Assembly: GCA_964514575.1 (NCBI GenBank)
Contig: CAZETJ010000012.1
Span: forward strand, 1-18,464
Origin: CAZETJ01 sp964514575
GTDB taxonomy: Bacteria; Patescibacteriota; Saccharimonadia; Saccharimonadales; UBA10212
Length of the DNA: 18,464 nt
Direction: 5' to 3'
In this document: positions 8,745 through 14,013 of the stretch, piece by piece
Layout of the letters: each line of letters begins with the position of its first letter
How positions within the stretch are numbered: the stretch's first letter is position 1
Translations under genes and position numbers: made by a program
The notes under the pieces: model-generated
Databases searched by the model: none
Told to the model about the DNA's origin: nothing
Seen by the model: only the letters and a program-made list of their open reading frames with translations

Positions 8745-8753
8745 GAGTGCCAA
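8727..8753. promoter_or_regulatory. CIRCE-type operator (HrcA binding site) upstream of clpC
   Basis: Two perfect 9-bp inverted arms, TTGGCACTC at 8727-8735 and GAGTGCCAA at 8745-8753, are separated by exactly 9 nt. The CIRCE consensus is TTAGCACTC, nine bases, GAGTGCTAA. This site differs by one base in each arm, and the two changes are complementary, so symmetry is kept. CIRCE is bound by the heat-shock repressor HrcA. Its position over the clpC promoter implies heat or folding-stress control of ClpC. HrcA itself is not in the window. Confidence 0.9.
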
Positions 8754-8760
8754 TTTCACC

Positions 8761-9366
8761 CTAGGCGGGTTTCTTGGCCTTAGCTGGCGGAATCAGTATG
8801 GGCTTATGGTTCTTCAGCATGGCGCAGACTGCTGTTATGCCGGACATTGAGAGGCGCCGCGGTACTAACACAGTGTCCATGACCGGCTGTTTGGTCTTCA
8901 GGTCTTCGAAGTATCTCTGGCCAGTCGAGTCTTCCATCTCTCTCGAAGACAGCTTCCGAGGATGTTTTGCGTCTATGGCTATATCGGTAGTCATGATTAC
9001 AAGATCTGCGTCAGCAGAAAGGAGCTCCGGTCCATTGAGCGGTCCCCAGTCAGGACGGTACCTTGGATCATGGAAGGAGAATATGTAAAATTCGTCTCCG
9101 CCAGATTCCGCGAGCCCCGGATTGAGGGTGACCGTGGTCCCAGCTCCGTCGTTTGGCCATGCCACGCAAGTACCCAACATTATTCGGGCCTGGTGCTTCA
9201 GTAAAACGTCATTTCGAAATTCATTGAGAGTCTTTTGCATAGGACTCTGCTCTTCTGTGTTGGGCCTGAGGTTCTTTGCGGCAGCACCCGCTTCAGGAAG
9301 AATTTCGCCCGAGCCGGCTACAGTCGCGGCTAAGGCTAGGGGCACTAGCGCTTGCTTCAATCTCAT
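8761..9366 (-). CDS. predicted secreted protein of unknown function
   Basis: Not recognised. The 201-aa product begins with a short basic end and a hydrophobic run (MRLKQALVPLALAATVAG), a plausible Sec signal peptide with small residues up to about 30 (AGAAA). The mature part has two cysteines (C67, C181) that could pair, a Gly/Asp/Tyr/Phe-rich stretch (about 88-110), a LVIMTTDIAID strand-like segment (about 122-132), and a Lys/Pro-rich end. The gene starts three nt after the nusA stop, so it is probably cotranscribed with nusA. Its stop lies 7 nt from the CIRCE element of clpC. Codon use is unlike nusA: six of nine Ile codons are ATA, against one of about 24 in nusA, and five of eleven Arg codons are AGA/AGG. 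That suggests recent acquisition or an orphan gene. An uninterrupted frame, signal peptide and operon position support it as a real gene. Confidence 0.7.
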   Translation of the reverse strand: MRLKQALVPLALAATVAGSGEILPEAGAAAKNLRPNTEEQSPMQKTLNEFRNDVLLKHQARIMLGTCVAWPNDGAGTTVTLNPGLAESGGDEFYIFSFHDPRYRPDWGPLNGPELLSADADLVIMTTDIAIDAKHPRKLSSREMEDSTGQRYFEDLKTKQPVMDTVLVPRRLSMSGITAVCAMLKNHKPILIPPAKAKKPA

Positions 9367-9369
9367 GAT

Positions 9370-10557
9370 TTAAGTCTCGCTTGAGTTGTCAGTATCGGTG
9401 CCGTGTTCTTCGATAGCTTCTAGCAGAGAGCTTTCCAGTTCGGATTTCTTCTTTAGCTTCTGCACAACCGGCTTAGACTCAACGGGCTCCTCGGTCGTTT
9501 CCGCCTTTTCCGCAGCCGGCGCGCCGTCAGCCTCTACGTCCAGCTCATAGCCGGTCAATTTGCCAGCTAGGCGGACATTCTGGCCGGCCTTACCGATAGC
9601 AATCGACAGTTGATCTTCCGCCACGATGACCTTGGCCTTGCCATTCTTGCCAAGCTCGGCGCGTACGACATTGGCCGGTTTCATGGCGTTGGCCACAAAT
9701 GTTGTTGGGTCTTCGTTCCAAACAACGATATCAATCATTTCCTGGTTGCCAATTTCATCACGAACGGCGTTAATACGCGTACCATGGCCGCCAACGAAGG
9801 TACCAACTGGGTCCACGCCCGGCACGTTGCTAGAGACAGCGATTTTGGACCGTACGCCAGCTTCTCGGGCGATGGCTTTGATTTCTACAGCTCCGTTTTC
9901 CATTTCCGGCACCTCTCCGCGGAATAGTTGTTCGACGAATTCCTTAGCACCGCGACTGATAATTAACTGCGGACCACGGATATTCTTTTCTACATCCTTG
10001 AGATAGAACTTTAGGCGTTGGCCAGGGTAATAGCGTTCGCCTTGGATCTGTTCGCTAACAGGCATGATGCCTTGGGCTCGACCCAGCTCAACGCGCACCA
10101 GGCGGCCTTCAACACGGCTAATAACCCCGTTGACCAGGCTGCCAACCTTATCTTCATATTCGGCCAATACTATTTCGCGCTCAGCTTCACGCAAGCGTTG
10201 CATAACAACCTGCTTAGCGGTTTGAGCAGCCACTCGGCCGAAGTCCTCAACCTTTTGCATTAACTCGACGGTTTCACCAATTTTGGCGTTTTTGCGAATA
10301 ACTTGAGCCCCGGCTAAATTAATCTGCGATTGCGGATCTTCGACGTCCTCGACTACTTCTTTAGTCACATAGACCGTGACGTCTCCAGTGTTCAGGTTCA
10401 TAGTTACGCGGACTTCCTGATCGCGGTTACCGAAGTCGCGGCGCCAAGCAGCCGCCAGTGCCTGTTGAACGATATCAGTAACCTGCTCTTCCGGCAGGTT
10501 TTTCTCTTCAGCGATCAGCTTGATCGCTTGGCCTAGTTGTTTGAAATCCATCTCCAT
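9370..10557 (-). CDS. nusA: transcription termination/antitermination factor NusA
   Basis: NusA binds RNA polymerase and nascent RNA, modulating pausing, intrinsic termination and antitermination. Order: N-terminal polymerase-binding domain (about 1-125), S1 domain (about 135-200, ending GPQLIISR), KH1 with the GxxG loop GGHG at 256-259, KH2 with GKAG at 322-325 (IAIGKAGQNVRLAGKLTGYELDV region), then an acidic low-complexity tail (about 345-395). It lacks the extra C-terminal acidic repeats of E. coli NusA, as most non-proteobacterial forms do. The start at 10557 is chosen over an in-frame ATG two codons later because AGGAG lies six nt before the first. The usual downstream partner infB is absent; a secreted orphan gene follows instead. 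An intrinsic terminator sits in the leader (see separate entry). Confidence 0.95.
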   Translation of the reverse strand: MEMDFKQLGQAIKLIAEEKNLPEEQVTDIVQQALAAAWRRDFGNRDQEVRVTMNLNTGDVTVYVTKEVVEDVEDPQSQINLAGAQVIRKNAKIGETVELMQKVEDFGRVAAQTAKQVVMQRLREAEREIVLAEYEDKVGSLVNGVISRVEGRLVRVELGRAQGIMPVSEQIQGERYYPGQRLKFYLKDVEKNIRGPQLIISRGAKEFVEQLFRGEVPEMENGAVEIKAIAREAGVRSKIAVSSNVPGVDPVGTFVGGHGTRINAVRDEIGNQEMIDIVVWNEDPTTFVANAMKPANVVRAELGKNGKAKVIVAEDQLSIAIGKAGQNVRLAGKLTGYELDVEADGAPAAEKAETTEEPVESKPVVQKLKKKSELESSLLEAIEEHGTDTDNSSET

Positions 10558-10584
10558 TTTTATCTCCTAGTTAAGTTGGGCATG

Positions 10585-10609
10585 AAAAAATCCGACCTAT
10601 CTGGCCGGA
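10585..10609 (-). terminator. intrinsic terminator in the nusA leader, possible attenuator
   Basis: On the complement a 7-bp stem (TCCGGCC and GGTCGGA, one G-U pair, loop AGATA, 10591-10609) is followed directly by six T residues (10585-10590). The structure is directional: the plus strand has no U-tract after the stem. It lies between the extended -10 box at 10621-10629 and the nusA ATG, so a nusA transcript from that box must read through it. It could be an attenuator, or it could stop antisense transcription coming from the M29 operon. Confidence 0.75.
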
Positions 10610-10620
10610 CATCTACTATT

Positions 10621-10629
10621 AGTATAACA
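10621..10629 (-). promoter_or_regulatory. extended -10 promoter for nusA (TGTTATACT)
   Basis: The complement reads TGT then TATACT, an extended -10 with no clear -35. RNA would start near 10614, about five nt before the terminator hairpin, with a leader of about 57 nt ending in a strong AGGAG site. A possible plus-strand -10 (TATAAC, 10623-10628) overlaps it and could serve the divergent gene at 10676, with low confidence. Confidence 0.6.
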
Positions 10630-10675
10630 AATTAGCTCTAGATAACAAGCCCGGCAGTGTAAGCTTGGTATAGCG

Positions 10676-11104
10676 ATGAAGGACGAAAAACTCTTTAGTA
10701 ACTTTAGGCCCAGCCGTTACGAGGTCAGCCTTGGAGAAGCAACTGCTAACTCGACAAAAGCCAGTCTTCGGCTATCCGGCAAAAAAACCGGTCGACCGTC
10801 TAGGCGAATCACACTTCACCAAAAGGGCTTAAAGGTTAAATCAGCGAAGATCACTCGCCAAGGGAAGCGCGGAGCCGAAGAATACGAAGCGATTCGGATT
10901 AACCACTTGCCGAGTTTTGAACAGGTCCGATTGCATGCTAATGAAATGCTTTTCCCCGGTGATTACGTTCTGGTTATTGAATACGAGCTGCCGACGCCCG
11001 TACCTAAAAAAGCGGCGGTCAAAAGCAAACCAGACCGCACGCTAGTGCCATCAATTGACGAACCGGCGGCCTGGGAAGCTGCGGAGTTCGAAGTCAAACC
11101 GTAA
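10676..11104 (+). CDS. stand-alone M1-aminopeptidase N-terminal-domain-like protein, no catalytic domain
   Basis: A 142-aa protein that I read as a reduced M1 aminopeptidase N-terminal beta-sandwich. The opening RPSRYEVSLGEA resembles the family's RPxxYdlxL start. ITLHQKGLKVKSAKI (45-59) matches the LHxxxLxI strand, and LFPGDYVLVIEYEL (about 92-105) the GxYxLxIxY strand. The last residues, LVPSIDEPAAWEAAEFEV (about 123-140), match the fPxxDEPaxKAxFxv segment that closes the domain in full M1 enzymes. The GAMEN and HExxHxxxH catalytic parts are missing and cannot follow, because the next DNA belongs to a convergent M29 gene. A Lys/Pro linker (about 106-121) replaces part of the domain. No signal peptide or Shine-Dalgarno is seen; the ATG is the only possible start. 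It may be a domesticated non-catalytic domain or a decaying remnant. The final 11 nt overlap the M29 gene. Confidence 0.65.
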   Translation: MKDEKLFSNFRPSRYEVSLGEATANSTKASLRLSGKKTGRPSRRITLHQKGLKVKSAKITRQGKRGAEEYEAIRINHLPSFEQVRLHANEMLFPGDYVLVIEYELPTPVPKKAAVKSKPDRTLVPSIDEPAAWEAAEFEVKP

Positions 11105-12305
11105 ATTGGCCGTTCTTATAAATGACCTTTTTGCGGCCGCCGGACAACGTGGCGATAACCGTCCGATCGGTTGTTGAGATCATGTCCATATGAACCACTG
11201 ACTCGTTGAACCCAAGGCGCTTAAAGATAGGTTTCGGAACCTTGACGGTGCTAGCCGTGTAGGTGTCGTTGTAAGACCGCCCGACTGCCAAGTGGGTGTT
11301 GCCGAAAGGACCGCCGATGTTCTCATCAAACAACGTCTCAGCCATAAATTTGGTGATTTTACTGGTGCGCTTATCGGTTAGAGAGAACTCACCCATCTGA
11401 GAAGCGCCGCGGTCCGTAGCTAGGATCTCCTTGAGCAAATCCTCGTTTTTGGATGCCGAGGCCTTGACCACTCGACCTTTTTGGAAGGTCAGCTCGATGT
11501 CCTCGATTTTTGGTCCGTAATAATAAAGCGGCTGGTTGAAGCGAATCCAACCCTCTGTGCCGCGCCAGTCCGGAGAAGTAAAAACTTCGAAACTAGGGAT
11601 ATTGCGGCCTCCGCCGCCCAACCACCGGCGCTTAGCGCCTACAACTACATGCAGGTCCACGTCCTTGCCCTGGACGTCTAACTCACTGATTTTGAGCTTA
11701 GTTAGTTTGTCGGCGACCCTTTTAACTTCAGCTGAAACTCTCTGCCACTCAGCGATCGGATCGGCCTTGTTCAAGAAGCAGGCCTTGATTATCTGCTGCC
11801 AGTATTGCTCCAACGTCAGTCCAGCCTCCTTAGCCATAGACGGCGTGCCATAGAGTGCCAGCGTCCAGGTATATTTACCATCGTTTTCTTTTTTCTCGAA
11901 CCAATCAGCCAACGGCTTAGAACTCTTTTGAGCCAGCATCATTTTCTTTGGATCTACGCCGTCTAACTCGTGGACGTCATGGTCGGCTAGCACGGCGATC
12001 CGGTGGTCGACTTGTTTAACCAGCCCACGGGCATAGTCTGATAGAAAGGAGTTAAGCTGAGTCTCGTTAGCATGATCATAAAAATATCGTGCAGCACCGC
12101 TCATATCGTCTCCCAAGCTGCTTATCGCCAGCCCGCCGCTATCTAAAATTACTTTCCTTAGAGCTCTATAGAACGGTAGGGCCGACAGTGGAGCTTGCAG
12201 ATAGACCACCTCGCCGGGCTTGATACCCTTCCCACCGCCCAGCGCAAAATTCACTAAAACTTTAGCGTATTTTTCTAGTATTAGAGACGTCGGTTTATAG
12301 GCCAT
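11094..12305 (-). CDS. M29 family aminopeptidase (AmpS/aminopeptidase T type)
   Basis: A dinuclear metal exopeptidase that trims N-terminal residues from peptides in the cytoplasm. At 403 aa it has normal M29 length. The likely metal ligands are all present: E240 in PSFEVFTSP, E306 in MGEFSL, H338 and Y345 in NTHLAVGRSY, and H372 and D374 in VHMDMI. There is no signal peptide. The start at 12305 has a perfect TATAAT seven nt upstream, implying a leaderless mRNA; no Shine-Dalgarno is present. It is the last gene of the minus-strand run from rplS through yraN, 30 nt after the yraN stop. Its TGA stop lies inside the 3' end of the convergent M1-like gene. Working downstream of ClpC-type proteolysis in peptide recycling is inference. 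Confidence 0.93.
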   Translation of the reverse strand: MAYKPTSLILEKYAKVLVNFALGGGKGIKPGEVVYLQAPLSALPFYRALRKVILDSGGLAISSLGDDMSGAARYFYDHANETQLNSFLSDYARGLVKQVDHRIAVLADHDVHELDGVDPKKMMLAQKSSKPLADWFEKKENDGKYTWTLALYGTPSMAKEAGLTLEQYWQQIIKACFLNKADPIAEWQRVSAEVKRVADKLTKLKISELDVQGKDVDLHVVVGAKRRWLGGGGRNIPSFEVFTSPDWRGTEGWIRFNQPLYYYGPKIEDIELTFQKGRVVKASASKNEDLLKEILATDRGASQMGEFSLTDKRTSKITKFMAETLFDENIGGPFGNTHLAVGRSYNDTYTASTVKVPKPIFKRLGFNESVVHMDMISTTDRTVIATLSGGRKKVIYKNGQFTV

Positions 12306-12312
12306 TTAACTG

Positions 12313-12318
12313 ATTATA
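12313..12318 (-). promoter_or_regulatory. -10 box of the M29 gene (TATAAT), leaderless geometry
   Basis: The complement reads TATAAT, perfect consensus, ending seven nt before the ATG at 12305, so the predicted RNA start is at the start codon. TTGATT at 12334-12339 is a possible -35 with short 15-nt spacing. Confidence 0.6.
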
Positions 12319-12335
12319 GCGAAGTTGGTGGCGAA

Positions 12336-12674
12336 TCAAAGCTCAAGCATTTCTATATTTTCGCAGTCATCCCCAGATACCGCAGCAGCCATAAGTCGGC
12401 AATCGCCATTATAGTTGTTTTCCTGCGCCCAGACCTCGGCGGCAAAGCGCATTTGGCTCTCTTTTCGGCTAGTTATATAGTCAAAGCCCTGGCCCTGTTC
12501 GGCTGAGGCACGGTATTTAACTTCGACAAAATAGATAGTCTTTTTTCTGGAGACTATCAGATCGATCTCGCAGCGCGGCCGCCGCCAGTTTTGAGCCAGG
12601 ACTTTAAAGCCATGCTGCTCTAATAGGTTGGCGACTGCCACTTCAGCTTGTCGACCCTGGAAAGTGGTTTTCAT
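12336..12674 (-). CDS. yraN: YraN family (UPF0102) endonuclease-like protein
   Basis: A small restriction-endonuclease-fold protein of poorly known function that is usually found next to rnhB. Taking the ATG at 12674 beside the N run gives 112 aa, about normal for the family. Signature elements: GRQAEVAVANLLEQHGFKVL (7-26), the EID triplet at 36-38 (CEIDLI, normally GEIDLI, so the Gly is a Cys), and FVEVKYR (49-55) with the ExK of a PD-(D/E)xK site. The start abuts 100 Ns. Both gap flanks contain the same five bases, and merging them would give an ATGA overlap with the rnhB stop, so the gene is probably complete as given. A frame reading through the Ns from 12779 is an artefact. Confidence 0.88.
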   Translation of the reverse strand: MKTTFQGRQAEVAVANLLEQHGFKVLAQNWRRPRCEIDLIVSRKKTIYFVEVKYRASAEQGQGFDYITSRKESQMRFAAEVWAQENNYNGDCRLMAAAVSGDDCENIEMLEL

Positions 12675-12774
12675 NNNNNNNNNNNNNNNNNNNNNNNNNN
12701 NNNNNNNNNNNNNNNNNNNNNNNNNNNNNNNNNNNNNNNNNNNNNNNNNNNNNNNNNNNNNNNNNNNNNNNNNN
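12675..12774. other. assembly gap of 100 N
   Basis: There are exactly 100 Ns, a conventional placeholder, so the true length is unknown. The left flank ends in TTCAT and the right flank begins with TTCAT, so the contigs may overlap by five bases with nothing missing. Confidence 0.99.
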
Positions 12775-12775
12775 T

Positions 12776-13339
12776 TCATAAAAGTTTTAGCTGCCTTAGC
12801 GGCGCGAAACTCAGGCGATGCACCGACTTGATCGGGCCAAGCTCTTCGATAGCCTGAAAATGTCGAGCCGTAGCGTAGCCAACGTGGCGGTCAAAACTAT
12901 AATCAGGATATTTCTCGGACAGAATCCCCATGAACCGATCGCGAGTGACTTTGGCATAAATTGAAGCTGCCGAGACCAGCGGCATAAACTCATCGGCATC
13001 GACTTGGCAACGGCTATTGGAGTAAGTAACAGGAACATAATTAACAATCCCGTCAATTACGATTTCTTCGCTATGCTCCGGCTTGACCTGATCAAGAGCA
13101 CGCTTTACTCCAAGCCTGAGTCCGCGTCCAAGCCCTAGCTTATCGATTTCCGAGGCGCTCACCCAGCCTTCGCCAAACTCAAATGAGGTTATCAGCGCTG
13201 GATAGAGCCTTTCTCGCTGTTTGCGCGAGAGCAATTTAGAGTCTCTTAACCCGGTTGGCGGCTTAGCTTTTTGGCGAGCCGCGACAACTAGAAGCGGGCC
13301 AGCCAAACATCCCCGGCCAACTTCATCAACCCCAACCAT
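12776..13339 (-). CDS. rnhB: ribonuclease HII
   Basis: Cleaves RNA in RNA-DNA hybrids and single ribonucleotides embedded in DNA. At 187 aa it is typical for a compact RNase HII. The metal-binding carboxylates are visible: D5 and E6 in GVDEVGRGCLAGP, D96 in VIDG, and D116 in the ADEF segment, which is followed by SAASIYAKVTRD (123-134). LRDSKLLS (31-38) is the substrate-side motif, and GYATARHFQAIEELGP is the usual C-terminal helix. The gene starts directly after a TATAAT box with six nt between, so the transcript is probably leaderless. It sits between rplS and yraN, the order seen in many bacteria. Its TGA stop contains the ATG of what is probably yraN (ATGA), with the assembly gap just beyond. 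Confidence 0.96.
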   Translation of the reverse strand: MVGVDEVGRGCLAGPLLVVAARQKAKPPTGLRDSKLLSRKQRERLYPALITSFEFGEGWVSASEIDKLGLGRGLRLGVKRALDQVKPEHSEEIVIDGIVNYVPVTYSNSRCQVDADEFMPLVSAASIYAKVTRDRFMGILSEKYPDYSFDRHVGYATARHFQAIEELGPIKSVHRLSFAPLRQLKLL

Positions 13340-13345
13340 GACCCC

Positions 13346-13351
13346 ATTATA
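13346..13351 (-). promoter_or_regulatory. -10 box of rnhB (TATAAT), leaderless geometry
   Basis: The complement reads TATAAT, ending six nt before the ATG at 13339, with GGGGTC between. Initiation is expected at the start codon. No -35 match is visible, and the box lies in the short rplS-rnhB gap. Confidence 0.6.
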
Positions 13352-13372
13352 TAGCGCCCTGTGAGATAGGGG

Positions 13373-13972
13373 TTATTTATCTTTGTTTTGCTCGGCGGCC
13401 GGAGCAGCGGCATCGGCTTTTTCGGCTGGTTTGGCTTCTAGCTTATCAGCGTCGGATTTTGGCGCCTCGTCAGCGCCAGCTTCTTTGGCAGCCTTAGCTT
13501 CGGCCTTTTCAGCAGCCGCTTGGGCTGGATCGTAGCTTTCGGCTTGTTCTTCGTGGATTTTAGCCTCTTCGGCTTCGGCAGCCTCGTCCTTGACCGCATT
13601 AATAGTCTCTTTATCAAAATCTACGCTAGTCAGTCGGGCGCTTTTACCGGTGAGCTCACGCATGTACGTCAGATAGTTGCGGCGAACGCGGCTGCGGCGG
13701 ACAACTTCCACCTTTAAGACATTTGGCGAGTGTATAAGATAGGTTTTCTCGACTCCTACGCCGCTAGCGACGCGGCGAACAGTAAACGAGGCTGTCAACG
13801 AGCGGTCGCGGCTGACCCTTATAACAAGGCCTTCAAAGACCTGCACGCGCTCCTTGCTGCCCTCTCGAACTTTTTGATGAACTCGCACGCTATCGCCAGA
13901 GCGAACGTCAACGACAGCGCTCTTTTTGTACTTATCACTAATTTGTTGGGCGATACTCTTCATAAGTCCCAT
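13373..13972 (-). CDS. rplS: 50S ribosomal protein L19 with a long acidic/Ala-rich tail
   Basis: L19 sits at the 30S-50S interface of the ribosome. The core (about 14-118) matches the family: SGDSVRVHQKVREG, ERVQVFEGLVIR, the FTVRRVASGVGVEKTYLIHSPNV block, and RRNYLTYMRELTGKSAR. Residues about 119-199 are an added tail rich in Ala, Glu, Lys and Asp with no family counterpart; ordinary L19 is about 115 aa. Two starts are possible: ATG at 13972 and an in-frame ATG at 13963 (MKSIAQQ). A promoter whose RNA start falls near 13968 favours 13963, which gives 196 aa. The gene heads the conserved rplS-rnhB-yraN group, downstream of pilB. Confidence 0.95.
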   Translation of the reverse strand: MGLMKSIAQQISDKYKKSAVVDVRSGDSVRVHQKVREGSKERVQVFEGLVIRVSRDRSLTASFTVRRVASGVGVEKTYLIHSPNVLKVEVVRRSRVRRNYLTYMRELTGKSARLTSVDFDKETINAVKDEAAEAEEAKIHEEQAESYDPAQAAAEKAEAKAAKEAGADEAPKSDADKLEAKPAEKADAAAPAAEQNKDK

Positions 13973-13974
13973 AA

Positions 13975-14003
13975 ATACTACCGAAAAACACCGATAAATT
14001 CAA
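13975..14003 (-). promoter_or_regulatory. rplS promoter (TTGAAT, 17 nt, TAGTAT)
   Basis: The complement has TTGAAT (13998-14003) and TAGTAT (13975-13980), each four of six to consensus, at the ideal 17-nt spacing. RNA would start near 13968, which is after the first possible rplS ATG and five nt before the second. Confidence 0.5.
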
Positions 14004-14013
14004 CTGCTTCGAC

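Noticed and set aside
8727..8753. Inverted repeat as a terminator for the secreted orphan gene
   Set aside because: No U-tract follows the repeat on either strand, and the 9-9-9 layout and bases match CIRCE instead.
10560..10583. Seven-codon ORF (MPNLTRR) just before nusA as an attenuator leader peptide
   Set aside because: It lies after the terminator hairpin rather than before it and has no Shine-Dalgarno. Its AGGAGA is better read as the nusA ribosome-binding site.
11105..12305. Frameshifted continuation of the M1 peptidase downstream of 11104
   Set aside because: That DNA encodes an intact M29 aminopeptidase on the other strand, and no GAMEN or HExxH motif appears in the plus-strand frames given.
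12336..12779. Single open frame reading through the 100 Ns from 12779 into yraN
   Set aside because: The Ns are placeholders and the frame across them is arbitrary. The yraN family start matches the ATG at 12674.
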